Of a stretch of DNA of 52,140 nt, positions 1 to 7,764 are shown one piece after another. Under the pieces are notes generated by a model. That model saw only the letters and a program-made list of their open reading frames with translations, did not search any database and was not told where the DNA came from. Within the stretch, counting starts at the first letter, position 1; each line of letters opens with the position of its first letter. The stretch is taken from contig NZ_JARANV010000028.1 in the NCBI RefSeq assembly GCF_029889845.1, positions 1 to 52,140 on the forward strand, given 5' to 3'. Source of the stretch: Halomonas sp. 25-S5 (lineage in GTDB: Bacteria; Pseudomonadota; Gammaproteobacteria; Pseudomonadales; Halomonadaceae). The translations under genes were made by a program, and so were the position numbers.

Positions 1-110
1 GGTTGCTCTCCACCCCGCCTCGCGGCGACGCAGTTACCTTCGGCTACGGGGCCATGGCTTACCCCGACTCGGACTTTCACCGAGTTGTGTGCACGCCTTC
101 ACGGGCGCAC
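1..110 (-). mobile_element. Probable 5' end of a group II intron (partial)
   Basis: Read on the minus strand, this segment opens with GTGCGCC, matching the GUGYG start of bacterial group II introns. It continues with a short stem-loop (GTGC..GCAC) and a hairpin ACTCGG/CCGAGT whose loop carries GGTGAAAGTCC, a string typical of intron domain I. The rest, including any maturase gene, lies outside the window. The position is just downstream of prfB, where lysS usually follows in gammaproteobacteria. The assignment rests on recalled sequence motifs only. It could instead be another structured mobile element. Confidence 0.45.
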
Positions 111-135
111 TGGGAGCCCAGCTTGCTGAGCGAAT

Positions 136-152
136 GGAGGCCGAAGGCCTCC
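136..152 (-). terminator. Hairpin after prfB, terminator-like
   Basis: A perfect 7-bp stem (GGAGGCC/GGCCTCC) with a 3-nt loop lies 26 bases after the prfB stop. No T-run follows, so termination strength is uncertain. Group IIC introns are known to insert near such terminator stems, and the presumed intron starts about 25 bases further on. Confidence 0.5.
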
Positions 153-177
153 CCCGCAGGCGGCATCGGGCTTGCGG

Positions 178-1276
178 CTAGAGGCCTTGTTTAAGGCTGG
201 CGACGATAAACTGATCCAGGTCACCGTCCAGCACCTTGTCACAGCTGCTCGACTGCACGCCGGTGCGCAGGTCCTTGATGCGCTGGTCATCCAGCACATA
301 GGAGCGGATCTGGCTGCCCCAGCCGATATCGGCCTTGGAGTCTTCGGCCTCCTGCTTGGCGGCGTTGCGCTTCTGCATCTCGTGTTCCCACAGCTTCGCC
401 TTGAGCTGCTTCATGGCGAAGTCGCGGTTGGCGTGCTGGCTGCGCTGGCTCTGGCAGGCCACCACGATGCCGGTGGGCTCGTGGGTGATGCGTACGGCCG
501 AGTCGGTGGTGTTGACGTGCTGGCCACCGGCCCCGCTGGAGCGGTAGGTATCGGTGCGCAGGTCAGAGGGATTGATTTCGACCTCGAAGCTGTCATCGAC
601 CTCCGGCGACAGGAACACCGAGGCGAACGAGGTATGCCGACGGCCACCGGAGTCGAAGGGGCTCTTGCGCACCAGGCGGTGAACGCCGGTCTCGGTACGC
701 AGCCAGCCGAAGGCATACTCACCCTGGACATGCACCGAGGCGGACTTGATGCCCGCCACCTCGCCGGCGGAGACCTCGATGATCTCGGCCTTGAAGCCGT
801 GGTGCTCGGCCCAGCGCAGGTACATGCGCAGCAGCATGTTGGCCCAGTCCTGGGCCTCGGTGCCGCCGGAGCCGGCCTGGATGTCGAGATAGGCGTTGTT
901 CTCGTCCATCTCGCCGGAGAACATGCGCCGGAACTCGAGCTTCTCGAGGCTGGCCTGCAGCCCCTCGAGCTCCTTCTGGACCTCGGCGACGGTGCCCTCG
1001 TCGTCCTCCATCTCGGCGAGTTCGAGCAGGTCGCGGCTGTCGCCGAGCCCCTGGTCGAGATCATCGATGGTAGCCACGATCACCTCCAGGGTCGCCCGCT
1101 CCTTGCCGAGCTTCTGGGCATTGTCCGGGTCGCTCCAGACGTTCGGGTCCTCGAGCTCGCGGGTGACTTCCTCTAGCCGATCCTTCTTTTCAGCATAGTC
1201 AAAGATACCCCCTCAGGACGTCTGTCCGCTCAGACAGGTCCTTGATCAGGTGGTGAATCGGGTTGGTTTCCAGCAT
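178..1276 (-). CDS. prfB: Peptide chain release factor 2, with programmed +1 frameshift
   Basis: RF2 recognises UGA and UAA stop codons and triggers hydrolysis of peptidyl-tRNA. The gene is split into two frames. A 25-codon leader starts at the ATG at 1274-1276 ([10 protein letters not shown]...) and runs to an in-frame TGA at 1199-1201. The main frame resumes at 1200 after a +1 slip. The slip site CTT TGA C, preceded by the internal Shine-Dalgarno AGGGGG, is the same as the one I recall for E. coli. Joined, the protein is 365 residues, the E. coli length. The GGQ peptidyl-hydrolysis motif (SGAGGQHVN) and the RF2 SPF tripeptide (RKSPFDSGG) are present. Frameshifting at the UGA autoregulates RF2 levels. 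It stands apart from recJ, with which it clusters in E. coli. Confidence 0.97.
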
Positions 1277-1438
1277 GGGGCTCATCCGAGTCTGCGATGG
1301 AACGATGGCCGCCGGGGCGCGGGCTCGACACCAGGGCCCCGACGGCACGGAAAAGGCGCCTAGTGTAGCGAAAGTGCCGCCCTGCCGCATCCATCCCCAC
1401 GCCGACGGAAGGGTTGCCGCGGTTACCCCGATCGAGAG

Positions 1439-1631
1439 GCGCCGGGGACAGGTCGAAGGGGAGGTCCTATGCCAGGGGTGAGGAGCACTGCTCCGAACGG
1501 GCTGGCCATGGATGGCCAGCACCGGCCCTGCAAGCGGAGCAGGACGCGAGAGCGACGCAGGGCATCGGTAGCGCCCAGGGAGGGGTTCACAGCGCCTCCC
1601 CGAAGTCCTGTCGCCGGAACAGCCTCGAGAG
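1439..1631. repeat. Dispersed palindromic repeat, copy 1 with ~80-bp insert
   Basis: Shares its outer parts with 9639-9751: GGCGCCGGGGACAGG near one end, GTCCTATGCCAGGG, then GGCATCGGTAGCGCCCA, GGGTTCACAGCGCCTCC and CCTGTCGCCGGA. The two ends are roughly inverted repeats of each other, so the unit can fold back. Relative to the 113-bp second copy, this one holds about 80 extra bases (near 1479-1560) with their own hairpins, including a 9-bp stem GCTGGCCAT/ATGGCCAGC. It fills most of the gene-free gap 1277-1726. I see nothing else in 1277-1438. Confidence 0.75.
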
Positions 1632-1679
1632 ACACTTCAATCTGCAATAGCCCTGATGCCGGCGGGAGCCCATGACGAC

Positions 1680-1703
1680 GAGACCCGGCCGAAGCCGGGT
1701 CTC
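1680..1703 (-). terminator. Strong hairpin after the FadL-type gene
   Basis: A perfect 10-bp stem GAGACCCGGC/GCCGGGTCTC with a TTCG tetraloop on the minus strand lies 23 bases past the stop of the porin gene. No clear T-run follows. The stem and tetraloop fit an intrinsic terminator of a high-GC genome. Confidence 0.65.
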
Positions 1704-1726
1704 GAGGTCGGGCGCGTGATCGAGGC

Positions 1727-3094
1727 TTAGAAGCGATAGTCCACCGAGAGGGCGAAGACATCCGCCGAGACCTCGTAGGTGCCGGAGAGGTTGCCCTTGC
1801 TGGCGTTCTCGTTGGTGGCGGTCGCCTGCTGGTCGATATCGCCATCGTCGGCGAAGACATGCATGTAGCCGGCGGTGACGCCGAGCTCGGGCGTGGGCAT
1901 CCAGGTGGCGCCGAGGGTCGCCCACTGGCGGTCGGCATCCGGCACCCGCGGGGTGCGGAACTCGGCGCTGGGCACCGGGCTCTCGTCGAGGCCCAGGCCG
2001 GCACGCAGTAGCCACTGCGGGGTCAGCGCATAGTTGGCGCCCACCGAGAAGGCCCAGGTATCCTCCCAGTTCTCGGTGGTTGGGCTATTGGTGCCGTCCT
2101 CGAACTCGACCACCAGCTCATCGAAGCTGCTCCACTCGGTCCATTCGGCATTGGCCATCAGCGCCAGTCGATCGGTCAGCTGGTGGTAGACGCCCAGATT
2201 CAGGCTGGCCGGCGTCGTCAGGTCGGCCTTCCCTCCTTTATCGGTGATACGTGGATCGGACTCATTCGCCACGGCAGCGGAAGAATACGCAGTCGTTCCG
2301 CTGAACCCGACATCCCCTTCGAGGGTCAGGTCAATTTTGGAGCGGTAGCTGGCACCAAGCCGTGTCTTGTCAGTGACCTGGAAGAGCGCACCCAGCGTAT
2401 AGCCGTATCCCCAGTCATCACCCTCAACCGTACCGATCACGTCGTCACGCCCGGGGATCGCTCTAGGATCTCCCTTCAGAGCAGCCGCGGAGCCAAAATC
2501 CACCGCATTAGACAACGTCGCATCCACATATTGCGCCCTCAGGCCCACGGCCAGGTTGAGGCGGTCGGTGGCCCGGTAGTTGAGTGTCGGCTGGAAGTCG
2601 ATCGTCTTCAGCTCGGTCTCGATGGCGTGGTAGCGGCCGACCCAGTCCTCGTCATACTTGGTGGAGAGCCCGTAGGGGGCATAGATGGCCAGGCCCAGGT
2701 CGAACTGCTCGTTCAACTGGGTCTTGGCGGCGAAACTCGGCACCACCGCCGTCTCGCCCCCTTGTCGCGAACCACCTCTATCGTAGCTAAGTAGGGGGGA
2801 CGTTCCGGTAGGGTAGGCTTCGGCATCCTGCAGGTCGAAATTGGCATCGATATAGGCCACCCCGCCGACGACCTGGTTGCCGTCGATATTGCCGATGGCG
2901 GCCGGGTTGTAGGCCATGAAGCTGGCGTCCTCGGCCCCCGCGGCGGCATTGGAGAGGGCATTGGCCAGGGTCTTGGCACTCTGCTCGCGGACCTGGAAGC
3001 CTGAGGCGGCGGCCTGGCTGGCGATCAGCGTCGTGGAGGCGAGGGCGATGGCAACGGTCAGCTTGTTGAAGGTGTTGGGCATATGGCGAGGCAT
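1727..3094 (-). CDS. fadL: Outer-membrane FadL/OmpP1/TodX-family transporter
   Basis: FadL-type proteins are 14-strand outer-membrane barrels that import long-chain fatty acids or other hydrophobic compounds. The product has 455 residues. A signal peptide (about residues 1-30, hydrophobic stretch then SQAAA-S) precedes the mature start SGFQVREQSAKTLANALSNA, which corresponds to the FadL hatch domain. The family NPA motif is seen as YNPAA. The C-terminus ends in YRF, the aromatic last residue expected for Bam-dependent insertion. The start at MPRHM is chosen because AGGAAAAGGG precedes it; an ATG 26 codons upstream lacks this. The gene is monocistronic, and PsrA-like boxes upstream suggest fatty-acid control. 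The substrate is inferred; other hydrophobic compounds are possible. Confidence 0.88.
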   Translation of the reverse strand: MPRHMPNTFNKLTVAIALASTTLIASQAAASGFQVREQSAKTLANALSNAAAGAEDASFMAYNPAAIGNIDGNQVVGGVAYIDANFDLQDAEAYPTGTSPLLSYDRGGSRQGGETAVVPSFAAKTQLNEQFDLGLAIYAPYGLSTKYDEDWVGRYHAIETELKTIDFQPTLNYRATDRLNLAVGLRAQYVDATLSNAVDFGSAAALKGDPRAIPGRDDVIGTVEGDDWGYGYTLGALFQVTDKTRLGASYRSKIDLTLEGDVGFSGTTAYSSAAVANESDPRITDKGGKADLTTPASLNLGVYHQLTDRLALMANAEWTEWSSFDELVVEFEDGTNSPTTENWEDTWAFSVGANYALTPQWLLRAGLGLDESPVPSAEFRTPRVPDADRQWATLGATWMPTPELGVTAGYMHVFADDGDIDQQATATNENASKGNLSGTYEVSADVFALSVDYRF

Positions 3095-3185
3095 CCCTTT
3101 TCCTGGTGAAGGATTGTTGTCGTTCTTGCCGCGGGGCGGCCAGGTCCAGGCCAGTGTTTGCGAATCCACCATCCGGGATCAAGCA

Positions 3186-3239
3186 CAAACGGCCGTTTGA
3201 AAACAAAAAATGCTAATACTTTGGTCGCACGGCCGTTTC
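3186..3239. promoter_or_regulatory. PsrA-like operator pair upstream of fadL
   Basis: CAAACGGCCGTTTG (3186-3199) is a perfect palindrome and fits the PsrA consensus (G/C)AAAC-N2-4-GTTT(G/C). A second, imperfect copy GCACGGCCGTTTC lies at 3227-3239. PsrA is a TetR-family repressor released by long-chain acyl ligands in pseudomonads. The boxes sit about 90-145 bases before the fadL start. The region between them is AT-rich and could hold the promoter. Confidence 0.6.
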
Positions 3240-3305
3240 ATCCCTCGAACTTTCATTGACTTAGGTAATTCATGCTCACCGTGGCCGGCGCGGTTCCATT
3301 GTCCC

Positions 3306-3337
3306 TTGACCTATGGGTAACCCAAGGGTTTTACACT
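3306..3337 (+). promoter_or_regulatory. MerR-type promoter/operator of the copper operon
   Basis: A -35 TTGACC (3306-3311) and a -10 TACACT (3332-3337) are separated by 20 bp (19 if TTACAC is taken). This is the over-long spacing typical of MerR-family promoters. The spacer region holds inverted repeats (CCCTTG..CAAGGG, GGGTAACCC) for a dimeric activator. The metal regulator that would bind is the first gene downstream. Confidence 0.75.
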
Positions 3338-3367
3338 TGCCGGATGACATCCCCGAGAGGCTCCGCC

Positions 3368-3811
3368 ATGAAGGTCAGCGAACTGGCACGCCTGGCCGGC
3401 GTCACCGCCGAGACCGTGCGCCACTACACTCGCGAGGGGCTGCTGCATCCCGAGCGCCATCCCAAGAACGGCTACCAGCTGTTCGGGCAGGGTGACCTGG
3501 ACCGGCTGCGCTTCATCCAGCGGGCCCGCACCCTGGGCTTCGGCGTGGCCGAGATCCGCGACATCCTCGACCACGCTGACCATGGCGACTCGCCCTGCCC
3601 CATGGTGCGCGACCTGCTGGCCAGCCGGCTGCCGCAGATCCACGAACGGATCCGTGAGCTGCAATCCCTGGCACAGCGCATGGAGCAGGCCCTGGCCGCC
3701 TGGGAGGAGATGCCCGACGGCACCCCCGACGGCCACAGCCTCTGCCGCCTGATCGAGAGCTTTCCCGAACCGCTCACTGCCGGCCACGAGACCGGCGAGG
3801 AGACCCAATGA
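3368..3811 (+). CDS. MerR-family heavy-metal-responsive transcriptional regulator
   Basis: This 147-residue protein has the MerR winged-helix N-terminus ([26 protein letters not shown]), a long dimerisation helix and cysteines at a conserved mid position ([10 protein letters not shown]) and near the C-terminus (HSLCRLIE). These are the places where CueR, ZntR and CadR relatives bind metal. The start at MKVSEL fits the family and has GAGAGG upstream. Its stop overlaps the ATPase start by 4 bases (ATGA), so the two are translationally coupled, and the MerR-type promoter just upstream implies autoregulation. Context makes copper (or silver) the likely inducer. The cysteine spacing does not by itself separate Cu(I) from divalent sensors. 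Confidence 0.88.
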   Translation: MKVSELARLAGVTAETVRHYTREGLLHPERHPKNGYQLFGQGDLDRLRFIQRARTLGFGVAEIRDILDHADHGDSPCPMVRDLLASRLPQIHERIRELQSLAQRMEQALAAWEEMPDGTPDGHSLCRLIESFPEPLTAGHETGEETQ

Positions 3812-6588
3812 ACGCCAGACAGCCCCTGGAACGCCAGGTCCCCGGCATGAACTGCCAGGGCTGCGTGGCCACGATGCGCCGGGCCATCCAGGCCCGGGAC
3901 GCGAAGGCCGAGGTTACCGGCACCCCTGCCGAGAAGCGCCTCGAGGTCACCACCACCCTGGCCGATGGTACCCTGGACGAGGCCCTGGCCGAGGCAGGCT
4001 ACCCGGCCACCGGCAGGCAACGTCACGAGCGCCGGGTGCCCGGCATGAGCTGCCAGGGGTGTGTGGGCAGGATGCGCAAGGCGATCCAGGCCGAGGACCC
4101 GGAGGCCGAGGTGGTCGGCATCCCGGACGAGAAGCGCCTTGAGGTGGAGACGGCCCTGGAGGGCGCCATTCTTGACCGGCTGCTGGAAGAGGCCGGCTAC
4201 CCGGCCGCTCGAGCGTCGCAGTCTGCCGAGCCCTCCCCCGCGCAAGAGCCCGAGCGTCCCTCCGCCGAGGAAACACCCGAGAAGGCGAGGGTTCCAGAGG
4301 CGGAAGAGGGCGACACACGTGCCACCACCCGGCGGCTGTCGATCAGCGGCATGACCTGCGCCAGCTGCGTGAAGAGCGTGCAGCAGGCCCTGGAGCGCAC
4401 GCCCGGGGTGGTCGGCGCGGAGGTCAACTTCGGCACCCATACCGCCCAGGTGCGCGGCAGCGCCGACCCGGATGCCCTGGTCCGTGCCGTGGAGGACGTG
4501 GGCTACGGTGCCGAACCCATCGTCGACATGCGCGAGGCCGAGCAGGCCCGCGCCGAGCGTGACGAGCGGGACTATCGCCGGCGCCTGAAGGGGAGCGCCT
4601 GGTCGCTGGCCCTGGCCGTGCCGCTGATGGCCAGCATGTTCGTCTTCCACCCCCAGCCCGTGGGTAGCGGGCGGCTCTACTGGCTGGCGATCGGGGCGCT
4701 GACGCTGGCGGTGATGGCCTTCCCCGGCCGCCACTTCTTCATCAATGCCTGGAAGAACTTCCGGCACCACCAGGCCAACATGGATACCCTGATCGCCATG
4801 GGTACCGGCACCGCCTGGCTCTACTCCATGGCGGTGGTCGCCTTCGGGCCCTGGCTGCCCGAGGTGGCCCGCGGCATCTACTTCGAAGCCTCGGCGATGG
4901 TCATCGGCCTGGTGCTGCTGGGCAATGCCCTGGAGCTACGGGCGCGGGGCCGGACCAGCGACGCCCTCAAGCGGCTGCTCGACCTGCAGAGCCGCACCGC
5001 ACGGGTGATCCGCGACGGCGAGGAGCGCGAGGTCGAGATCGATGAGGTCCGCGAGGGGGACCACATCCGCGTGCGCCCCGGCGAGCGCCTGCCGGTGGAC
5101 GGCGAGGTCACCGAGGGGCAGAGCCATATCGACGAATCCATGCTCACCGGCGAGCCCCTGCCGGTGACCAAGGGCGAGGGCGACGAGGTGAGTGCCGGCA
5201 CGGTCAACGGCAAGGGTTCGCTGGTCTATCGCGCCACCCGCGTCGGCAATGACACCCGCCTGGGGCAGATCACCGAGCAGGTGGCCAGCGCCCAGAACTC
5301 CCGCCCCCCCATCGGCAAGTTGGCCGACAAGGTGTCGAGCGTCTTCGTGCCCTCGGTGATGATCATCGCCGTGATCACCGCGCTGGCCTGGTTCAACGTT
5401 GGTGCCGAGCCACGGGTGATCCATATGCTGGTCACCGCCACCACGGTACTGATCATCGCCTGCCCCTGCGCCCTGGGCCTGGCCACACCGATCTCCACCA
5501 TGATCGGCGTCGGCAAGGCAGCCGAGCACGGCGTGCTGGTGAGAAGCGGCGATGCCCTGCAGACCGCCAGCAAGCTCACCACCCTGGTGGTGGACAAGAC
5601 CGGCACCCTGACCGAGGGCAAGCCCGAGGTGACGGAAGCGGAGGTGATCGAGGGCGACGAGCAGGACGTATTGGGCCTGGTAGCGGCCCTGGAGCGCGGC
5701 TCCGAGCACCCGCTGGCGGCCGCCCTGATGGGGCATGCGGAAGCCCGGCAGGCCACACCCGGCGAGATTCGCGACTTCGATACCGTCACCGGCGGTGGGG
5801 TCAAGGCGACCAGTGCCGACGGCCGAGCGCTGCTGCTGGGCAATGCCCGCCTGCTGGAAGAGGCCGATATCGACCTGGCCAGCGGCCGCGAGATCGCGTC
5901 GGGTCTCGAGCAGAAAGCACGCACCGTGGTCTACCTCGCCGTAGACGGGCGGCTGACCGCGCTATTCGGCATCAGCGACCCCTTGCGCCAAGACACCATC
6001 GCCGCCGTGAAGCGCCTGCAGGCCGACGGCCTCAAGGTGGTGATGCTCACCGGCGACAACGCCCACACCGCCGGGGCCATCGCCCGCGAGGTCGGCATCG
6101 ACGACTTCCGCGCCGGCCTGCTGCCCGAAGACAAGCACGCCGAGATCGAGCGCCGTCAGGCCGAGGGCGAGGTCGTGGGCATGGTCGGCGACGGCATCAA
6201 TGACGCCCCGGCACTCGCCCGCGCCGACGTGGGCTTCGCCATCGGCCAGGGCACCGACGTGGCCATCGAGAGTGCCGGCATCACCCTGGTACGTGGCTCG
6301 CTGCATGGCGTGGCTGCCGCCATCGAAGTCAGCCGGGCCACCCTGCGTAACATCAAGCAGAACCTGGTGGGCGCCTTCGGCTACAACACCCTGGGCATTC
6401 CCATCGCCGCCGGAGTGCTCTACCCCCTTACCGGCACCCTGCTCTCGCCGATGATCGCCGGGGCCGCCATGTCGCTCTCCTCGATCACCGTGGTCAGCAA
6501 CGCCAACCGGCTGCGCCTGTTCCGCCCCTCCGCCGAGGCCGCGGGCGATGACAGGGTCAACCCCCAGAAGCAGGAGGACGCACGATGA
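3808..6588 (+). CDS. copA: Cu(I)-exporting P1B-type ATPase with three HMA domains
   Basis: This inner-membrane pump uses ATP to export monovalent copper. It has 926 residues. Three heavy-metal-associated domains come first, with motifs GMNCQGC (~13-19), GMSCQGC (79-85) and GMTCASC (181-187). The first two are near-duplicates of each other, and an acidic/proline-rich linker precedes the third. The core follows: the transmembrane CPC metal site (552-554), the phosphorylated Asp in DKTGT (D596), the SEHPL nucleotide-binding motif, and GDGIND (794-799). The CPC site and the C-terminal helices (YNTLGIP, MSLSS) fit the Cu/Ag subclass. It overlaps the MerR gene upstream and a small membrane peptide gene downstream by 4 bases each, so all three form one metal-induced operon. 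Confidence 0.95.
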   Translation: MNARQPLERQVPGMNCQGCVATMRRAIQARDAKAEVTGTPAEKRLEVTTTLADGTLDEALAEAGYPATGRQRHERRVPGMSCQGCVGRMRKAIQAEDPEAEVVGIPDEKRLEVETALEGAILDRLLEEAGYPAARASQSAEPSPAQEPERPSAEETPEKARVPEAEEGDTRATTRRLSISGMTCASCVKSVQQALERTPGVVGAEVNFGTHTAQVRGSADPDALVRAVEDVGYGAEPIVDMREAEQARAERDERDYRRRLKGSAWSLALAVPLMASMFVFHPQPVGSGRLYWLAIGALTLAVMAFPGRHFFINAWKNFRHHQANMDTLIAMGTGTAWLYSMAVVAFGPWLPEVARGIYFEASAMVIGLVLLGNALELRARGRTSDALKRLLDLQSRTARVIRDGEEREVEIDEVREGDHIRVRPGERLPVDGEVTEGQSHIDESMLTGEPLPVTKGEGDEVSAGTVNGKGSLVYRATRVGNDTRLGQITEQVASAQNSRPPIGKLADKVSSVFVPSVMIIAVITALAWFNVGAEPRVIHMLVTATTVLIIACPCALGLATPISTMIGVGKAAEHGVLVRSGDALQTASKLTTLVVDKTGTLTEGKPEVTEAEVIEGDEQDVLGLVAALERGSEHPLAAALMGHAEARQATPGEIRDFDTVTGGGVKATSADGRALLLGNARLLEEADIDLASGREIASGLEQKARTVVYLAVDGRLTALFGISDPLRQDTIAAVKRLQADGLKVVMLTGDNAHTAGAIAREVGIDDFRAGLLPEDKHAEIERRQAEGEVVGMVGDGINDAPALARADVGFAIGQGTDVAIESAGITLVRGSLHGVAAAIEVSRATLRNIKQNLVGAFGYNTLGIPIAAGVLYPLTGTLLSPMIAGAAMSLSSITVVSNANRLRLFRPSAEAAGDDRVNPQKQEDAR

Positions 6589-6662
6589 GCTGGATCGTCA
6601 ATCTCGCCGGCCTGGCCCTGATCGCCCTGATCGCCTGGTGGTTCTGGGGGAGCCAGCGCTGA
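6585..6662 (+). CDS. 25-residue single-pass membrane peptide in the copper operon
   Basis: The ATG overlaps the copA stop (ATGA), and the ORF encodes [21 protein letters not shown] plus a short polar tail (GSQR). It is one hydrophobic helix rich in tryptophan. The close coupling to copA and the clean stop argue for a real gene. It resembles the membrane anchor at the N-terminus of cupredoxin-domain proteins that often follow CopA, but no cupredoxin domain follows here. It may be a remnant of such a protein or a small regulator of the pump. The function is not known. Confidence 0.6.
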   Translation: MSWIVNLAGLALIALIAWWFWGSQR

Positions 6663-6704
6663 CCCTTGCTAGACTGAAGGAACATGCAAGGATCGGAGGT
6701 GGCC

Positions 6705-7124
6705 ATGCCCGGGCTCAACGGTGTGCTGGAGACCGCGCTCTACGTGGAGGACATGGCCCGGGCGCGGAGCTTCTTCGAGGGCGTGATGGGGCTTTTGCCC
6801 TTCAACGCCGACCATCGCTTCACCGCCTATGACGCCGGGGCCGGCTCGGTGCTGTTGCTCTTCCTGCGCGGCGAGACACTGGAGACCGTGGTGCTGCCCA
6901 ACGAGATGGGCACCATCCCGCCCCACGACGGCAGCGGCCGAGTGCACCTCGCCTTCGCCATCGCCGCCCGCGAGCTCGCGGCGTGGGAAGGCCAGCTCGA
7001 GGACCACGGCATTGCCATCGAGGGGCGCACCCACTGGCCGCGGGGCGGAGAAAGCGTCTATTTCCGCGACCCCGACAGCCACCTGCTGGAGCTGGCCACC
7101 CCCGGCGTCTGGCCCAATTACTGA
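6705..7124 (+). CDS. VOC (glyoxalase/bleomycin-resistance/dioxygenase) family protein
   Basis: The 139-residue product has the paired beta-alpha-beta-beta-beta modules of the vicinal oxygen chelate fold. It runs from LETALYVEDMARARSFFEGVMGL at the N-terminus to YFRDPDSHLLELATPG at the C-terminus. Candidate metal ligands are H81 (VHLAFA) and E129 (LLELA). The usual first histidine in strand 1 is not evident, so metal use and reaction are open. The start at MPGLNG is supported by GGAGGTGG. It follows the copper genes by about 40 bases but has its own strong ribosome binding site, so co-transcription is only possible. No substrate can be named. Confidence 0.85.
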   Translation: MPGLNGVLETALYVEDMARARSFFEGVMGLLPFNADHRFTAYDAGAGSVLLLFLRGETLETVVLPNEMGTIPPHDGSGRVHLAFAIAARELAAWEGQLEDHGIAIEGRTHWPRGGESVYFRDPDSHLLELATPGVWPNY

Positions 7125-7135
7125 GCCACCATGCC

Positions 7136-7753
7136 TCAGCTGACCCCCATATAACGCCCCGGCTTGTGGTTCAGCGCGATGATCAGGTTGAGCGCCACGG
7201 CGCCGAGCACCGAGAGCCCCACCCGCTCCACCGGCAGCACCAGCAGGGCGACCAGCATGATGAGCGCATCGATGCCCAGCTGCACGTAGCCCGCCCGCCA
7301 GCCGTAGCGGTCCTGCAGGAAGAGCGAGAGGATATTGATGCCGCCGAGGCTCGTGCGGTGGCGAAACAGCACCAGCATGCCGATGCCGATCAGGCTGCCG
7401 CCCATCAGGGCCGCGTAGAACGGCTGCAGCCACTCGATGCGGATCCAGCTGGCGGTGAGTTCCGAGAACACCGAGACCAGGCCGATGGCCACGAAGGTGC
7501 GCAGGGTGAACGACCAGCCCATGCGACGCACGGCCAGCCAGTAGAACGGCAGGTTGATCAGGAAGAACCAGATGCCGAAGCGCCAGCCGGTGGCGTACTG
7601 CAGCAGGAAGGCCAGGCCCGCAGTACTACCGGTGAGCAGCATCGCCTGGGTATAGAAGCTCACGCCGAGGGCGACGAAGAGCGTGCCGACCAGCATCGCC
7701 ATCACGTCCTCATGGGGGCGATGGGGGTCGGTGGGTAGTTCCTGGGGATCCAT
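7136..7753 (-). CDS. YitT-family (DUF161) integral membrane protein
   Basis: The 205-residue product has several transmembrane helices and family signatures: GSTAGLAFLLQY near the N-terminus and SLGGINILSLFLQDRYG in the second half. The two related glycine-rich segments suggest an internal duplication. The C-terminal DUF2179 domain of Gram-positive relatives is absent. ATG 7751-7753 is preferred over the TTG one codon earlier because AAAGGAG lies 6-7 bases before it. Only 11 bases separate it from the recJ stop, so it is probably the last gene of the recJ transcript. Transport of an unknown solute is often suggested for the family, without firm evidence. Confidence 0.85.
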   Translation of the reverse strand: MDPQELPTDPHRPHEDVMAMLVGTLFVALGVSFYTQAMLLTGSTAGLAFLLQYATGWRFGIWFFLINLPFYWLAVRRMGWSFTLRTFVAIGLVSVFSELTASWIRIEWLQPFYAALMGGSLIGIGMLVLFRHRTSLGGINILSLFLQDRYGWRAGYVQLGIDALIMLVALLVLPVERVGLSVLGAVALNLIIALNHKPGRYMGVS

Positions 7754-7764
7754 CAAGGGCTCCT

